From Gammaproteobacteria bacterium (lineage in GTDB: Bacteria; Pseudomonadota; Gammaproteobacteria; Eutrophobiales; Eutrophobiaceae), in contig JAJFKM010000033.1 in assembly GCA_021773215.1 (NCBI GenBank), positions 1 through 64,000 of the forward strand: 64,000 bases of DNA, written 5' to 3'. The position numbers and the translations under genes were made by a program. Numbering within the stretch: the stretch's first letter is position 1; every line of letters starts with the position of its first letter. A model generated the notes under the pieces. That model ran no database searches. It had not been told where the DNA came from and was given only the letters and a program-made list of their open reading frames with translations. Positions 36,740-45,243 of the stretch are shown here, piece after piece.

Positions 36740-36799
36740 GATTGTGCTTTAAATGTATAACAATAATTTTTTGAATAGATAAACCCAAAGGGGTCTGTA

Positions 36800-38104
36800 C
36801 TATTTTTCAGGGTTCAAAATCTTAACTTCTCGTTGTGGGAATGGTATTTCCATATTATTTTCTTTTAGTGCATCCCAGATCATTAAAAGTAAATCCGCTC
36901 CAACACGATTTGGGCCATCATCAATACCTTCCATCCAGAATTCAATCAGAATATCTACACCAGAATCCCCGAAGCCAGCTATTTCTGCATCAGGACGTTC
37001 TTCCAAAGGAAGGTCAGGCCCGCTTAACACTTTTGGATGACTGGCAACAACCTCGCGCAAGACGTCAAACAATTTATGTAAATCTGTTTTATAAGCGACC
37101 TGAAATTCAATCGAGTAACGCTGCTTTTTATTCTTGTGTGTCCAGTTTACGAAGTTGGTTGTTATGAATTGTTCATTAGGAACCATGATGTCTTTGCCAT
37201 CAAACGTTTCTAATGTAGTAGAACGCATTTTTAATTCACGGATGATACCAGTCCGACCATCTTCAAGTTCAATGTAATCACCAACGGTAATAGATCGATC
37301 CAGCAGGATGATGATGCCTGATATAAAATTGGATGCTATTGCTTGTAAACCAAAACCAAGACCAACGCCTAATGCACCACCAAATACGGCGAGCGCTGTC
37401 AAATTAATTCCCATAACCTGAAGCAGTAATATAAATATGACGACAAACAAGCTCACTTCAAACAACTTGGCAAAAACCTCTCGTGTACCAAGTTCAAGGT
37501 CTTCCTGACTGCGGATTATCTGTTGACCTATATTATTTGATATGCGGCCTAACCAAAAAAGTAATGAACCGAACACTAGGACGCGAGCAAGATCAAATAA
37601 ACTTACTTCGATATTTCCAATTTGCATATCAATCGTATCAAGAAACGTTGATACATCATCCAGCCACCCAAATACTTGCAAAATGGCTATTGGAATACCA
37701 ATCCATTTAATAATTGATTTAATTATCTGCTTCTTTATAAAATGAGATATAAATGTATAGAGCAAGACTATTACAGCCAATCCTTGTACAACTCGCAGGA
37801 GCCCACTTTGATGAATAACTAGCGTGCTTAATTCAACAGTAATGGCCAAGGTAAAAACAGTGAATAAGGGGAACAGCAAATCATCTGTGTCATGTATCGT
37901 TTTTCTAATTAAATATAATGACCCTTCTTTAGGCTCATTTCTGAGTATTGGAATGTAATTTTTTAACGCTATTGCTATCAGGTAAGCAATAGTAATAGAC
38001 AAGATAATCATGCCGCACTGAACATAAAATTGCGGGCTTGTGAACCAATCAAGCAAACTTAAACCAAGTTGGCTAATATAAGATTCCAGCTCTTTCATTG
38101 TCAT
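36800..38104 (-). CDS. MscS-family mechanosensitive channel
   Basis: The 434-aa protein has about five N-terminal membrane segments before the MscS core. The pore-lining helix is GGALGVGLGFGLQAIASNFISG, rich in Gly/Ala pairs as in MscS TM3, and is split by this description into two parts because it exceeds a single turn pattern. The beta domain follows with ITVGDYIELEDGRTGIIREL and NWTHKNKKQR. The C-terminus ends VKILNP. It would act as an osmotic safety valve in the inner membrane. Monocistronic. Confidence 0.93.
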   Translation of the reverse strand: MTMKELESYISQLGLSLLDWFTSPQFYVQCGMIILSITIAYLIAIALKNYIPILRNEPKEGSLYLIRKTIHDTDDLLFPLFTVFTLAITVELSTLVIHQSGLLRVVQGLAVIVLLYTFISHFIKKQIIKSIIKWIGIPIAILQVFGWLDDVSTFLDTIDMQIGNIEVSLFDLARVLVFGSLLFWLGRISNNIGQQIIRSQEDLELGTREVFAKLFEVSLFVVIFILLLQVMGINLTALAVFGGALGVGLGFGLQAIASNFISGIIILLDRSITVGDYIELEDGRTGIIRELKMRSTTLETFDGKDIMVPNEQFITTNFVNWTHKNKKQRYSIEFQVAYKTDLHKLFDVLREVVASHPKVLSGPDLPLEERPDAEIAGFGDSGVDILIEFWMEGIDDGPNRVGADLLLMIWDALKENNMEIPFPQREVKILNPEK

Positions 38105-38295
38105 TCTGATTCAATCTCCTGTGTCTTATGAGGCCAAGACACCAAGAATATTTATACCATAATAAATGACATTTTGATGTTTAATTGTAGTGATACCAAA
38201 CAAACGAATTACTTAAGGTTGAATTACTCGATAAACTTTATTGTTGTTATAATTTTATGAGTATTTCTTCATTTCTAAAAGTATTACCATGATTC

Positions 38296-38892
38296 TTATT
38301 TGTAATACCTGACCTGGCCAACAACTATTCCCTGTATATGGACACGATCTGCCGGGTAGATCATCGGTGCCATCGATTGATTTGCGGGTATTAATTCGAC
38401 ACGATCACCATGCTTTCGTAATTTCTTTAAAGTCGCCTCTCCGTTATCGATTAAAGCAACGACGATATCGCCATTATCTGCTGTCGTTGATTCTCTAATG
38501 ATGACAAGATCACCATTGAATATGCCGGCCTCAATCATTGAATCACCCTTCACCTCGAGCACATAACGACCCTCACCCATCAACATATCAGAAAAGTTTA
38601 TTTCTAATTGCTCTGGAATCGCCTCGATAGGTTGCCCTGCGGCTATGCGTCCTGCGAAAGGCAATATAAGTAATCGCCGACTTTGTTCACCTGTTAAACG
38701 AAGACCACGCCAACTTCTTCCTGTCCGATGTAGGTGGCCTTTTTCTATTAGCGATTCTACATAGCGATGTACCGTACCTTTAGATTTAATATCAAGTGAT
38801 TCGCCGATCTCAACCAAAGTCGGTGCATGACCATTTTGTGTAATGTGCCGTGTAATACACTGAAGTATCTTTTCTTCTAGACCTGTTAACAT
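38296..38892 (-). CDS. lexA: LexA repressor, variant DNA-binding type
   Basis: The 198-aa SOS repressor/autoprotease has its cleavage site in GRIAAGQPIEA (Ala-Gly), catalytic serine in VKGDSMIEAG and lysine in GEATLKKLR. The N-terminal winged helix has recognition helix SKGTVHRYVESLIEKGHL, unlike the E. coli NAAEEHLKAL and close in pattern to alphaproteobacterial SKSGIHRL. Accordingly, the promoter carries two GTTC-N7-GTTC boxes rather than CTG-N10-CAG. One box overlaps the ribosome binding site and the other fills the promoter spacer, which predicts tight autoregulation. Confidence 0.94.
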   Translation of the reverse strand: MLTGLEEKILQCITRHITQNGHAPTLVEIGESLDIKSKGTVHRYVESLIEKGHLHRTGRSWRGLRLTGEQSRRLLILPFAGRIAAGQPIEAIPEQLEINFSDMLMGEGRYVLEVKGDSMIEAGIFNGDLVIIRESTTADNGDIVVALIDNGEATLKKLRKHGDRVELIPANQSMAPMIYPADRVHIQGIVVGQVRYYK

Positions 38893-38897
38893 TCAAG

Positions 38898-38912
38898 GTT
38901 CTCCTTACGTTC
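38898..38912 (+). promoter_or_regulatory. LexA-type box 1 over lexA RBS
   Basis: GTTC-TCCTTAC-GTTC matches GTTC-N7-GTTC, the alphaproteobacterial SOS box. On the minus strand it contains the AAGGAG ribosome binding site of lexA and ends 6 bases before the ATG, so a bound repressor would also block elongation or initiation at the 5' end. Confidence 0.7.
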
Positions 38913-38920
38913 TCTTTTTT

Positions 38921-38949
38921 AGAATAGAGAACAATAAGAGAACTTTCAA
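38921..38949 (-). promoter_or_regulatory. lexA promoter with LexA-type box 2 as spacer
   Basis: On the minus strand, TTGAAA (-35, 38944-38949) and TATTCT (-10, 38921-38926) are separated by exactly 17 bases. The spacer is GTTCTCTTATTGTTCTC, a GTTC-N7-GTTC box lying in opposite orientation to box 1. Repressor binding here would exclude RNA polymerase. Confidence 0.75.
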
Positions 38950-39033
38950 GTATAATTTTAAAAAATGTGACTTCGGTATGGATAACGATAAGATATAAGG
39001 AGACTAACGTTACAGTAGAACCACTGGAGAGAA

Positions 39034-39498
39034 ATGATAATGAAGCATCTGATAATACTTATAATGTTGAACGCAGTTGGACTTTATTCAACTTCAAGCT
39101 CTGCTGACACAGACGTAGCTAAAGCCGTCATTGATAAAGCCATAGAAGGTGGTTTCACTGAGTTGGAAAAGCAAATTATTGATAAATACTTCAAGAAAGC
39201 AAACACCGAAGCGAACACAAATGAAACTAAAAACACGAAGAAAAATAAAAAGAAAGGCTTGCCACCGGGTTTAGCGAAAAAAGAGAAGCTTCCTCCAGGC
39301 TTAGCAAAACAACTGGAAAAAAACGGGACATTACCTCCTGGTTTGGCAAAACGTGATTTACCGGCTGATCTTGATACTGAATTGCCAGATCCAGTTGAAG
39401 GCTTAGAACGTGCAATCGTTGATAATGCCGTTGTTCTGGTTGAAAAAGCAACAGGACGGATTATTGACATCATGAAGGACGTTGTTACTGGAAATTGA
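39034..39498 (+). CDS. Exported protein with LPPGLAK repeats
   Basis: The 154-aa product has a signal peptide ([20 protein letters not shown]). A lysine-rich linker then leads into three copies of LPPGLAK between residues 72 and 110 ([27 protein letters not shown]). The remaining C-terminal helix is [20 protein letters not shown]. LPPGLxK/W repeats occur in several uncharacterised periplasmic families, and the function is unknown. It ends 1 base before msrB, so the two are co-transcribed, suggesting a tie to oxidative or envelope stress. Confidence 0.72.
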   Translation: MIMKHLIILIMLNAVGLYSTSSSADTDVAKAVIDKAIEGGFTELEKQIIDKYFKKANTEANTNETKNTKKNKKKGLPPGLAKKEKLPPGLAKQLEKNGTLPPGLAKRDLPADLDTELPDPVEGLERAIVDNAVVLVEKATGRIIDIMKDVVTGN

Positions 39499-39499
39499 A

Positions 39500-39892
39500 A
39501 TGAGTGATACTAAAGATAAATCTAACGAAGAATGGCAAAAGAAACTGACCGATGAAGAATATTCCATTTGTAGACTAAAAGGTACCGAGCGTGCTTTCAC
39601 TGGGGAATATAATGATTGTAAAGACAAAGGGATATATCAGTGCACTTGCTGTGGCAATGATCTGTTTAATTCAGATACAAAATATGATTCTGGTTCTGGA
39701 TGGCCGAGTTTTTGGGAACCGAATGGAGATACTATAAAGACTGAAACAGACAGCAGTTTAGGCATGCAACGTGTAGAAGTATTATGTAAGGAATGTGATT
39801 CACATTTGGGGCATGTATTTGAAGACGGACCACAACCTACAGGGTTACGTTACTGCATAAATTCAGTTTCTTTAAAACTAAAGAAAGATTAA
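39500..39892 (+). CDS. msrB: Peptide-methionine (R)-S-oxide reductase MsrB
   Basis: MsrB repairs methionine-R-sulfoxide. The 130-aa protein starts at ATG 39500 (MSDTKDK), chosen over an upstream start because the family N-terminus is [16 protein letters not shown]. Zinc-binding CTCCGN and [10 protein letters not shown] pairs, the GSGWPSFW box and catalytic Cys in [11 protein letters not shown] are all present. No signal peptide is present, so it is cytoplasmic, unlike the exported neighbour upstream. Confidence 0.95.
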   Translation: MSDTKDKSNEEWQKKLTDEEYSICRLKGTERAFTGEYNDCKDKGIYQCTCCGNDLFNSDTKYDSGSGWPSFWEPNGDTIKTETDSSLGMQRVEVLCKECDSHLGHVFEDGPQPTGLRYCINSVSLKLKKD

Positions 39893-39946
39893 TTTCTATT
39901 TAACTGAAATAATATAATAATAAAGTTAACTAAATGGAGTATACAA

Positions 39947-40198
39947 ATGGCACATAGAGATATGTCAGAAATGACACGCATAGCTTTTCACCGAAATGAT
40001 CTTGTCATTGAACCGACAATTTATAATGCAGCAACTCAAATTTTGACCGGGCTTATTGCGGCAGATAAACTTAATGCCAGTAACGAAAAAGCCGTTATTC
40101 AAAAATCGATAGAACTTGCATTAGAGTTAGCGGTACAAACTGATAAAATGATGGATGTACAAAACAGCGGTACTGGTATAAACAAGTCCGTTTTATAA
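39947..40198 (+). CDS. Small unknown protein, 83 aa
   Basis: The gene has a good ribosome binding site (GGAG, 7 bases before ATG). It encodes a soluble, mostly helical protein: MTRIAFHRNDLVIEPTIYN, then ILTGLIAADKLNASNEKAVIQ and KSIELALELAVQTDKMMD. I do not recognise a family. It follows msrB by 54 bases on the same strand and may be part of that transcript. Confidence 0.6.
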   Translation: MAHRDMSEMTRIAFHRNDLVIEPTIYNAATQILTGLIAADKLNASNEKAVIQKSIELALELAVQTDKMMDVQNSGTGINKSVL

Positions 40199-40233
40199 TT
40201 CTAAATAATAATCTGAATAGATTTAAATTAATT

Positions 40234-41334
40234 CTATTCGGCAATTACTGTTTGTTCTGTAATATCCTCTGATTCAGGATATGAATAGTGGCTTACAAGA
40301 TTTCTACCCGCTTTTTTACTTTGGTATAGTGATTTATCTGCTTTTTCTAATATCTCATTAATGTTGACGGCATCTTCAGGATAACTCGAAATACCAATAC
40401 TGACTGTTGAATTAATTCGATTGCCGCCAACATCGAAAGATGAATTTTGAACAGCAAGCCTAATTCTGTTTCCAGCTTCGATGGCTTTACCTGCACTAGC
40501 TTGTGGGAGAAGCACAACAAATTCATCACCACCATATCTGGCAATAACATCAGAAGTTCTTAAACAATCATGAATAATGTCCCCTAGCATGATAATTAAT
40601 CTATCACCTGCCTTATGACCGAATTCATCATTTATACCCTTTAAGTTGTCTGCATCTATCACCATAATTGACAAGGGTTGTGAATATCTCATAGCAAGCT
40701 TGGCGGCTTTGATTAAAGTTACGTGAAATGAGCGTTTGTTGAGTAGGCCGGTCATATCATCCGTTTCTGACAAAGATTTAAACATCTGTCGACTAGAATG
40801 AACATCTGCAGCTAACATAGTTGTGATGTATGCGATCAATAAGAAGGGTGAGAACAAAGTCATTATTTGACTAAAATCAATTAGTGTAAAATCTGTGCTT
40901 CTGAACGTCGGAGCTTCAAGGTACATGTAAAATGCGGCTATTAACCCGATTTCAAGCAGTGTAATTATTTTCCCCAATGTAATTGCACTGGCAATTATTG
41001 CTAATAGATAAAGATTCAATAATGGGCTGCTAACACCGCCCGTTTGCAACAAAGTCCAGGAAATAAATCCTATCATTACCCATGTTTCGATCGCCAGCTT
41101 CCAGCGTGTTTGTTTAGTGTTAAAATTTAAATAATGAAATGAAAGTATAAAAAGTGAAAAGGCGACAAGCGAAACTATCATTCCAAACGGATTAGTAACA
41201 TGTGCGCCGGGCGAAACGTAGTACAGCATTACCAAGATCAATAATAGCCATTCTATCTCGGCCATACTTCTCGAAAAGCTCTTTAATTCGATTTGCTCAA
41301 TGTCTATTGAACCAACGATATCCGCTGTTTTCAT
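40234..41334 (-). CDS. Membrane diguanylate cyclase (GGDEF)
   Basis: The 366-aa protein (ATG at 41334 after GGGAAA; an upstream TTG is possible) has about six membrane helices in residues 25-185, a sensor-like integral region, then a GGDEF domain. DMTGLLNKRSF opens the domain and RYGGDEFVVLLPQ is the active site. The product-inhibition site RxxD is present as RTSD exactly five residues before GGDEF, so feedback inhibition is expected. No EAL or receiver domain is fused. It is divergent from the stator genes across 474 bases. Confidence 0.93.
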   Translation of the reverse strand: MKTADIVGSIDIEQIELKSFSRSMAEIEWLLLILVMLYYVSPGAHVTNPFGMIVSLVAFSLFILSFHYLNFNTKQTRWKLAIETWVMIGFISWTLLQTGGVSSPLLNLYLLAIIASAITLGKIITLLEIGLIAAFYMYLEAPTFRSTDFTLIDFSQIMTLFSPFLLIAYITTMLAADVHSSRQMFKSLSETDDMTGLLNKRSFHVTLIKAAKLAMRYSQPLSIMVIDADNLKGINDEFGHKAGDRLIIMLGDIIHDCLRTSDVIARYGGDEFVVLLPQASAGKAIEAGNRIRLAVQNSSFDVGGNRINSTVSIGISSYPEDAVNINEILEKADKSLYQSKKAGRNLVSHYSYPESEDITEQTVIAE

Positions 41335-41349
41335 TACTATATTTCCCAA

Positions 41350-41808
41350 TAGCCGTTATCTGTATTTTACCCATGTAAAATTACGATCCTAATCTGGAGA
41401 AATCGGCTATTCGAGATTTTTCTTTAACAAAAACTTGAGTTCACTATAGATTTATTAAAAATTCTATATTGATACGTACTATCCAGAGAGTGCAAACACT
41501 GCAAGTTTTTCATGCAACGCGACATCACCCCTGCCGACTACCAGACACGGACGATTCTGGAGTTTTAAAAAATTGGGAAATTCGCCATAGCGTTGATTAT
41601 TAATTAATTTCTAAAATATATTGGATTTATTTCTGCAATTCGCCGCTACTCAGAGTAAGAGACTGAAAAAGCACAACTATTATGTATTTCATCCATAGTA
41701 AAAATCCATTTTCTTTATAAAGTTTCAGCGAATTCAACCGATACAAGTGATTAACACTTAAGTAATTATTTTGACAGTAATAAACACAATGGCTACAAGG
41801 AGAACAAT
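41350..41808. other. Divergent intergenic region before stator genes
   Basis: This gap of about 460 bases separates the diguanylate cyclase and the pomA-like gene. Apart from an AAGGAG before the GTG at 41809 and an isolated TTGACA near 41770, I see no clear promoter, no convincing sigma28 or sigma54 element, and no ORF. It must hold the promoters for both directions. Confidence 0.5.
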
Positions 41809-42588
41809 GTGGATCTAGCAACACTAATCGGCTTTCTGGTAGCTGCCGGGATCATCATGTCCGCCATCATATTGGGTGGCGACCCTATGATGTTTTTCAA
41901 TATACCCTCATTGCTCGTTGTGGGCGGAGGTACTATTGGCGCCGTATTGATGCAATTTAGCCTCGTCCAATTCCTGGGTGCTATGAAAGTAGGAATGAAT
42001 GCCTTGTTTAACAAAATGGCCGCTCCAAAGGAATTAATTGAAATCACGGTTGATTTAGCTAATACAGCCAGAAAAGGTGGTTTGCTTGCCCTTGAAGAGA
42101 AAGATACTGGCAACACATTTTTCCAGTCGGGGATTCAAATGATGGTTGATGGTCATGAACCTGATGTCGTTAGAGCCACCATGGTTAGTGATATGAATCT
42201 TACCGTCGAACGTCATGAGTTGGGAAAGAAAATTTTTAAAGCAATAGGTGATGTTGCTCCAGCGATGGGCATGATAGGAACCCTAATAGGGTTGGTACAA
42301 ATGTTAGCCAACATGGAAGACCCTAAAACAATTGGACCCGCCATGGCTGTAGCACTTCTCACTACGCTTTATGGCGCAGCCATAGCCAATGTCTTTGCCA
42401 TACCGTTATCTGAAAAACTTGGTCTTAGAAGTGATGAAGAAAAAATGATTAAGTCGATGATAATCGACAGTGTTTCTGGCATTCAGGAAGGTCGAAATCC
42501 ACGCGTCATTGAGGGCATGTTAATGACTTACCTACCGGGTTCTGATCGAAATATTGGCGACGAAGATGCCGAAGCGGCACCTGCCTAA
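41809..42588 (+). CDS. pomA: Flagellar stator protein MotA/PomA (GTG start)
   Basis: The 259-aa protein with four membrane segments matches PomA of sodium-driven polar flagella: MDLATLIGFLVAAGIIMSA at the start, GGGTIGAVLMQF, and the ion-pathway helices with APAMGMIGTLIGLVQMLANM and ALLTTLYGAAIANV. The cytoplasmic loop between TM2 and TM3 bears the charged residues that contact FliG. The start is GTG with AAGGAG spaced well. The motB-like partner begins 27 bases downstream. Confidence 0.93.
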   Translation: MDLATLIGFLVAAGIIMSAIILGGDPMMFFNIPSLLVVGGGTIGAVLMQFSLVQFLGAMKVGMNALFNKMAAPKELIEITVDLANTARKGGLLALEEKDTGNTFFQSGIQMMVDGHEPDVVRATMVSDMNLTVERHELGKKIFKAIGDVAPAMGMIGTLIGLVQMLANMEDPKTIGPAMAVALLTTLYGAAIANVFAIPLSEKLGLRSDEEKMIKSMIIDSVSGIQEGRNPRVIEGMLMTYLPGSDRNIGDEDAEAAPA

Positions 42589-42614
42589 TTTGATATCCCA
42601 CATGGATTTCCAAA

Positions 42615-43826
42615 ATGAGTGACGAAGCGCCAGCAAAAAAAGAAGAAGGAGGTGGCTCCCCTGCATGGGTAATGACCTTTGCTGATCTGATGTCATTGCT
42701 GATGTGTTTTTTCGTATTGCTCTTGTCATTTTCAGAGATGGATCTATTGAAATTCAAGCAAATTGCAGGTTCGATGAAGAATGCCTTTGGTGTTCAACGT
42801 GAAATAAAGTCTGATGACAGTCCTAGAGGCACTAGTATCATTGCCCGAGAATTTACACCTGGCAGACCAACTCCTACCCTTATCAATGAAATTAGACAGA
42901 ATACAATCGATGAAACCAAACAGACATTGGAATTTACCGATGCAGTAACTGAGGAAAAAGACAAGATTAACGAAAGCATAGAGGCTAATCAAGATAGTGA
43001 AGGCTCAGGTAGTGAAGCGATGCAACGCCAACAAGAGCAGCAACAAGCCGCGGAAGCCATTGACGAAGAAGAGATTGCAATGTTATCCGATCAAGACGCT
43101 GAAAAAATGGATAAGGCTGATGAATCCGAAGACAGTTCTGATAAGGATAAGTCACAAGAAAATGAAAAGACAATTACTGATGCATACAAATTATTAAAAA
43201 CACTCGAACCAGAAATCGAAGAAGGCTTGATTGCAATAAAAACCCAAGGCAATCGAATTTTATTACGTATCAACGAGAAAGGATCTTTTCCCTCTGGTTC
43301 ATCGATTGTTAAAGGTAGTTTCCTCCCCGTGCTGAATAAAATTAGAAAATCGTTAAATGATATTAATGGCAGGATCGTAGTTGCAGGCCATACTGATAAC
43401 ATTCCTATAAAAACAGCTCGCTTTCGATCCAACTGGGAATTATCTTCATCACGCGCGGTAACGGTAGTCCATGAATTGTTAGCTTTAGATACGCTTTCGC
43501 CTGACCGTTTTGTCATCGAAGGTCATGGTGATGCCCACCCAATGGTGTTAAATGATACGGCTGAAAACCGATCACTAAATCGTCGCGTTGAACTTATTAT
43601 CGTACAAGGTGAACATCAGGACCAAGTCAATGAGATATCTACTGATAGTAATAACCCATTTACTCGTAAGGTTGGTGGTGACGAAACACCCGAATTAACA
43701 ACTTCAGTACAACAAATACTGGATGATGAAATCGCTCCCCCAGCTCAATCAGAAGTAGATGCGATAGATTTACAAACATTAAAAGACCGTTTCGAATCAA
43801 TAAGAAAAGGTCTTCAGGATCAATAA
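42615..43826 (+). CDS. pomB: Flagellar stator protein MotB/PomB with long acidic linker
   Basis: The 403-aa protein has a single N-terminal TM helix with the ion-binding aspartate in VMTFADLMSLLMCFFVLLLS. The C-terminal OmpA-like peptidoglycan-binding domain reads VAGHTDNIPIKTARFRSNW and then GHGDAHPMV. Between them lies an unusually long linker (about residues 75-200), rich in Glu, Asp, Gln and Ser. PomB is usually near 310 residues, so about 90 residues are extra. Tightly linked to pomA and a PilZ gene. Confidence 0.92.
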   Translation: MSDEAPAKKEEGGGSPAWVMTFADLMSLLMCFFVLLLSFSEMDLLKFKQIAGSMKNAFGVQREIKSDDSPRGTSIIAREFTPGRPTPTLINEIRQNTIDETKQTLEFTDAVTEEKDKINESIEANQDSEGSGSEAMQRQQEQQQAAEAIDEEEIAMLSDQDAEKMDKADESEDSSDKDKSQENEKTITDAYKLLKTLEPEIEEGLIAIKTQGNRILLRINEKGSFPSGSSIVKGSFLPVLNKIRKSLNDINGRIVVAGHTDNIPIKTARFRSNWELSSSRAVTVVHELLALDTLSPDRFVIEGHGDAHPMVLNDTAENRSLNRRVELIIVQGEHQDQVNEISTDSNNPFTRKVGGDETPELTTSVQQILDDEIAPPAQSEVDAIDLQTLKDRFESIRKGLQDQ

Positions 43827-43843
43827 ACTTCAGGAATAAAACT

Positions 43844-44464
43844 ATGGATGATCGCAGACGATATTTTAGAATTCATGACAAAGTCTCACTCAAATACCGA
43901 GTCGTACAGGGTCTAGATATAGAAACAGAAATAAAACGCACGGAGCATGAACAAAACAATATTGCAGAACTTAAGAATGCATTTAACTGCATAACAACAA
44001 AAATCATGACCAAGATGGATCGCGTCGAAGAAGTCAATCCATTAGTAGCAGAGATATTGGGATTGTTTGATAAAAAAATATCGTTGATAGAAAGCATGGT
44101 GATACACAACGATGATAAGGATGACTCAATTACTGAGACACAACTCGTCAACTTAAGTGCTAGCGGGATGTCATTCGAATCAAACACACCTATCAACGAA
44201 GATGTAAACCTAAAAATGGAGCTGGTGCTTTTCCCTGAATACCAATTCATTCCAGTCTATGCACAAGTAGTCGATTGCAGAAAAAAAATGGATGACAACT
44301 TATACCGATTTAATATCGCTGTGGACTTTGTCGGAATCTGTGAAAATGATCAGGAAATCATTATGCAACATGTGCTCAGCAGACAGGCAAAGCTATTGAA
44401 AGATGAACGCCATCAAGAAGTAGTTGAAGAAGACGAGCCTAAATTAGCAGCTAGTGGATACTGA
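43844..44464 (+). CDS. Atypical PilZ protein with inserted helices
   Basis: The 206-aa protein starts RRRYFRIHDKVSLKY, with an RxxxR element, while the second c-di-GMP motif NLSASGMSFES appears only near residue 104. The roughly 90 residues between are helical and charged (TEIKRTEHEQNNIAELKNAF, then DKKISLIESMV). Standard PilZ domains bring these motifs within 30 residues. A similar helical insertion is known from the XC6012-type PilZ protein of Xanthomonas, which tetramerises through it. It lies 17 bases behind pomB, suggesting c-di-GMP control of the stator. Confidence 0.8.
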   Translation: MDDRRRYFRIHDKVSLKYRVVQGLDIETEIKRTEHEQNNIAELKNAFNCITTKIMTKMDRVEEVNPLVAEILGLFDKKISLIESMVIHNDDKDDSITETQLVNLSASGMSFESNTPINEDVNLKMELVLFPEYQFIPVYAQVVDCRKKMDDNLYRFNIAVDFVGICENDQEIIMQHVLSRQAKLLKDERHQEVVEEDEPKLAASGY

Positions 44465-45031
44465 TCAGGCTTTTGGTAGTGTCACTCCCTTTTGACCTTG
44501 ATATTTACCAGCACGATCTTTATAAGACGTTTCGCAGACATCATCTGATTCAATAAAAATAACCTGTGCAACACCTTCATTGGCATAAATCTTTGCGGGT
44601 AATGTCGTTGTATTTGAGAATTCCAACGTTACATGTCCTTCCCATTCCGGTTCAAGCGGTGTGACATTAACAATAATACCGCAACGAGCGTAGGTCGATT
44701 TACCTAAACAGATCGTCAACACATTTCTTGGTATGCGAAAAAACTCAACAGTTCTTGCGAGTGCAAATGAGTTCGGCGGGATAATACAACTGTCCGCTTT
44801 TATATCGACAAAACTTTTTTCGTCAAAGTTTTTTGGATCAACCGTTGCCGAATGCACATTGGTAAAAATCTTAAATTCATCTGAACAACGCACATCATAT
44901 CCATAACTAGAAGTGCCATAGGAGATTAGTCTTTCTTCACCTTTTGTTTTAATCTGACCAGATTCAAAAGGTTCGATCATCCCCTGCTCTTCCGCCATTC
45001 GGCGTATCCATTTATCACTCTTCACACTCAT
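44465..45031 (-). CDS. dcd: dCTP deaminase
   Basis: The 188-aa trimeric enzyme makes dUTP from dCTP for thymidylate synthesis. The ATG at 45031 ([21 protein letters not shown]) matches the family N-terminus; the frame runs on upstream but without homology. [20 protein letters not shown] includes the catalytic glutamate, and [19 protein letters not shown] is conserved. The stop is flush against the PilZ gene's stop on the opposite strand. A structured repeat lies between dcd and apbC. Confidence 0.95.
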   Translation of the reverse strand: MSVKSDKWIRRMAEEQGMIEPFESGQIKTKGEERLISYGTSSYGYDVRCSDEFKIFTNVHSATVDPKNFDEKSFVDIKADSCIIPPNSFALARTVEFFRIPRNVLTICLGKSTYARCGIIVNVTPLEPEWEGHVTLEFSNTTTLPAKIYANEGVAQVIFIESDDVCETSYKDRAGKYQGQKGVTLPKA

Positions 45032-45110
45032 AATATTTTGTCTCTTTATATATAATATCGATTTGACTGCCATGGACCTCGGTACCCCCCTTGAGGGGTG
45101 TGGCAGAAAT

Positions 45111-45233
45111 ACTGGCAATGTACGACTCCAAGGATGGAGGAGCTAGAGCGACGCAGGAAGCCAAAGCCGAGGACGCCTACAAGGATGTAGGTGATAGACA
45201 ACGTCTGGAACATGTTGTCGAGCAATTGCCAGT
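45111..45233 (+). repeat. Structured MITE-like element with AGGA-loop hairpins
   Basis: Terminal repeats ACTGGCAA (45111-45118) and TTGCCAGT (45226-45233) bound a 123-base element without a gene. Read on the plus strand it forms CTCCA-AGGA-TGGAG (45126-45139), CTACA-AGGA-TGTAG (45177-45190) and GACAAC...GTTGTC (45197-45219, with GGA in the loop). Six GGA triplets are present overall. It lies between the minus-strand genes apbC and dcd, against their direction. It may be a mobile palindrome; the GGA loops resemble CsrA/RsmA sites. Confidence 0.6.
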
Positions 45234-45243
45234 GAACGCTCAT

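Noticed and set aside
39256-39354. The LPPGLAK DNA repeats considered as a CRISPR-like or tandem repeat array
   Set aside because: They are in frame, diverged at the DNA level, and belong to a signal-peptide protein; spacers are not uniform.
39084-39473. A long minus-strand ORF opposite the LPPGLAK protein
   Set aside because: It is an antisense shadow caused by the lysine-rich, repeat-containing gene; composition (phenylalanine runs) is the mirror of lysine codons.
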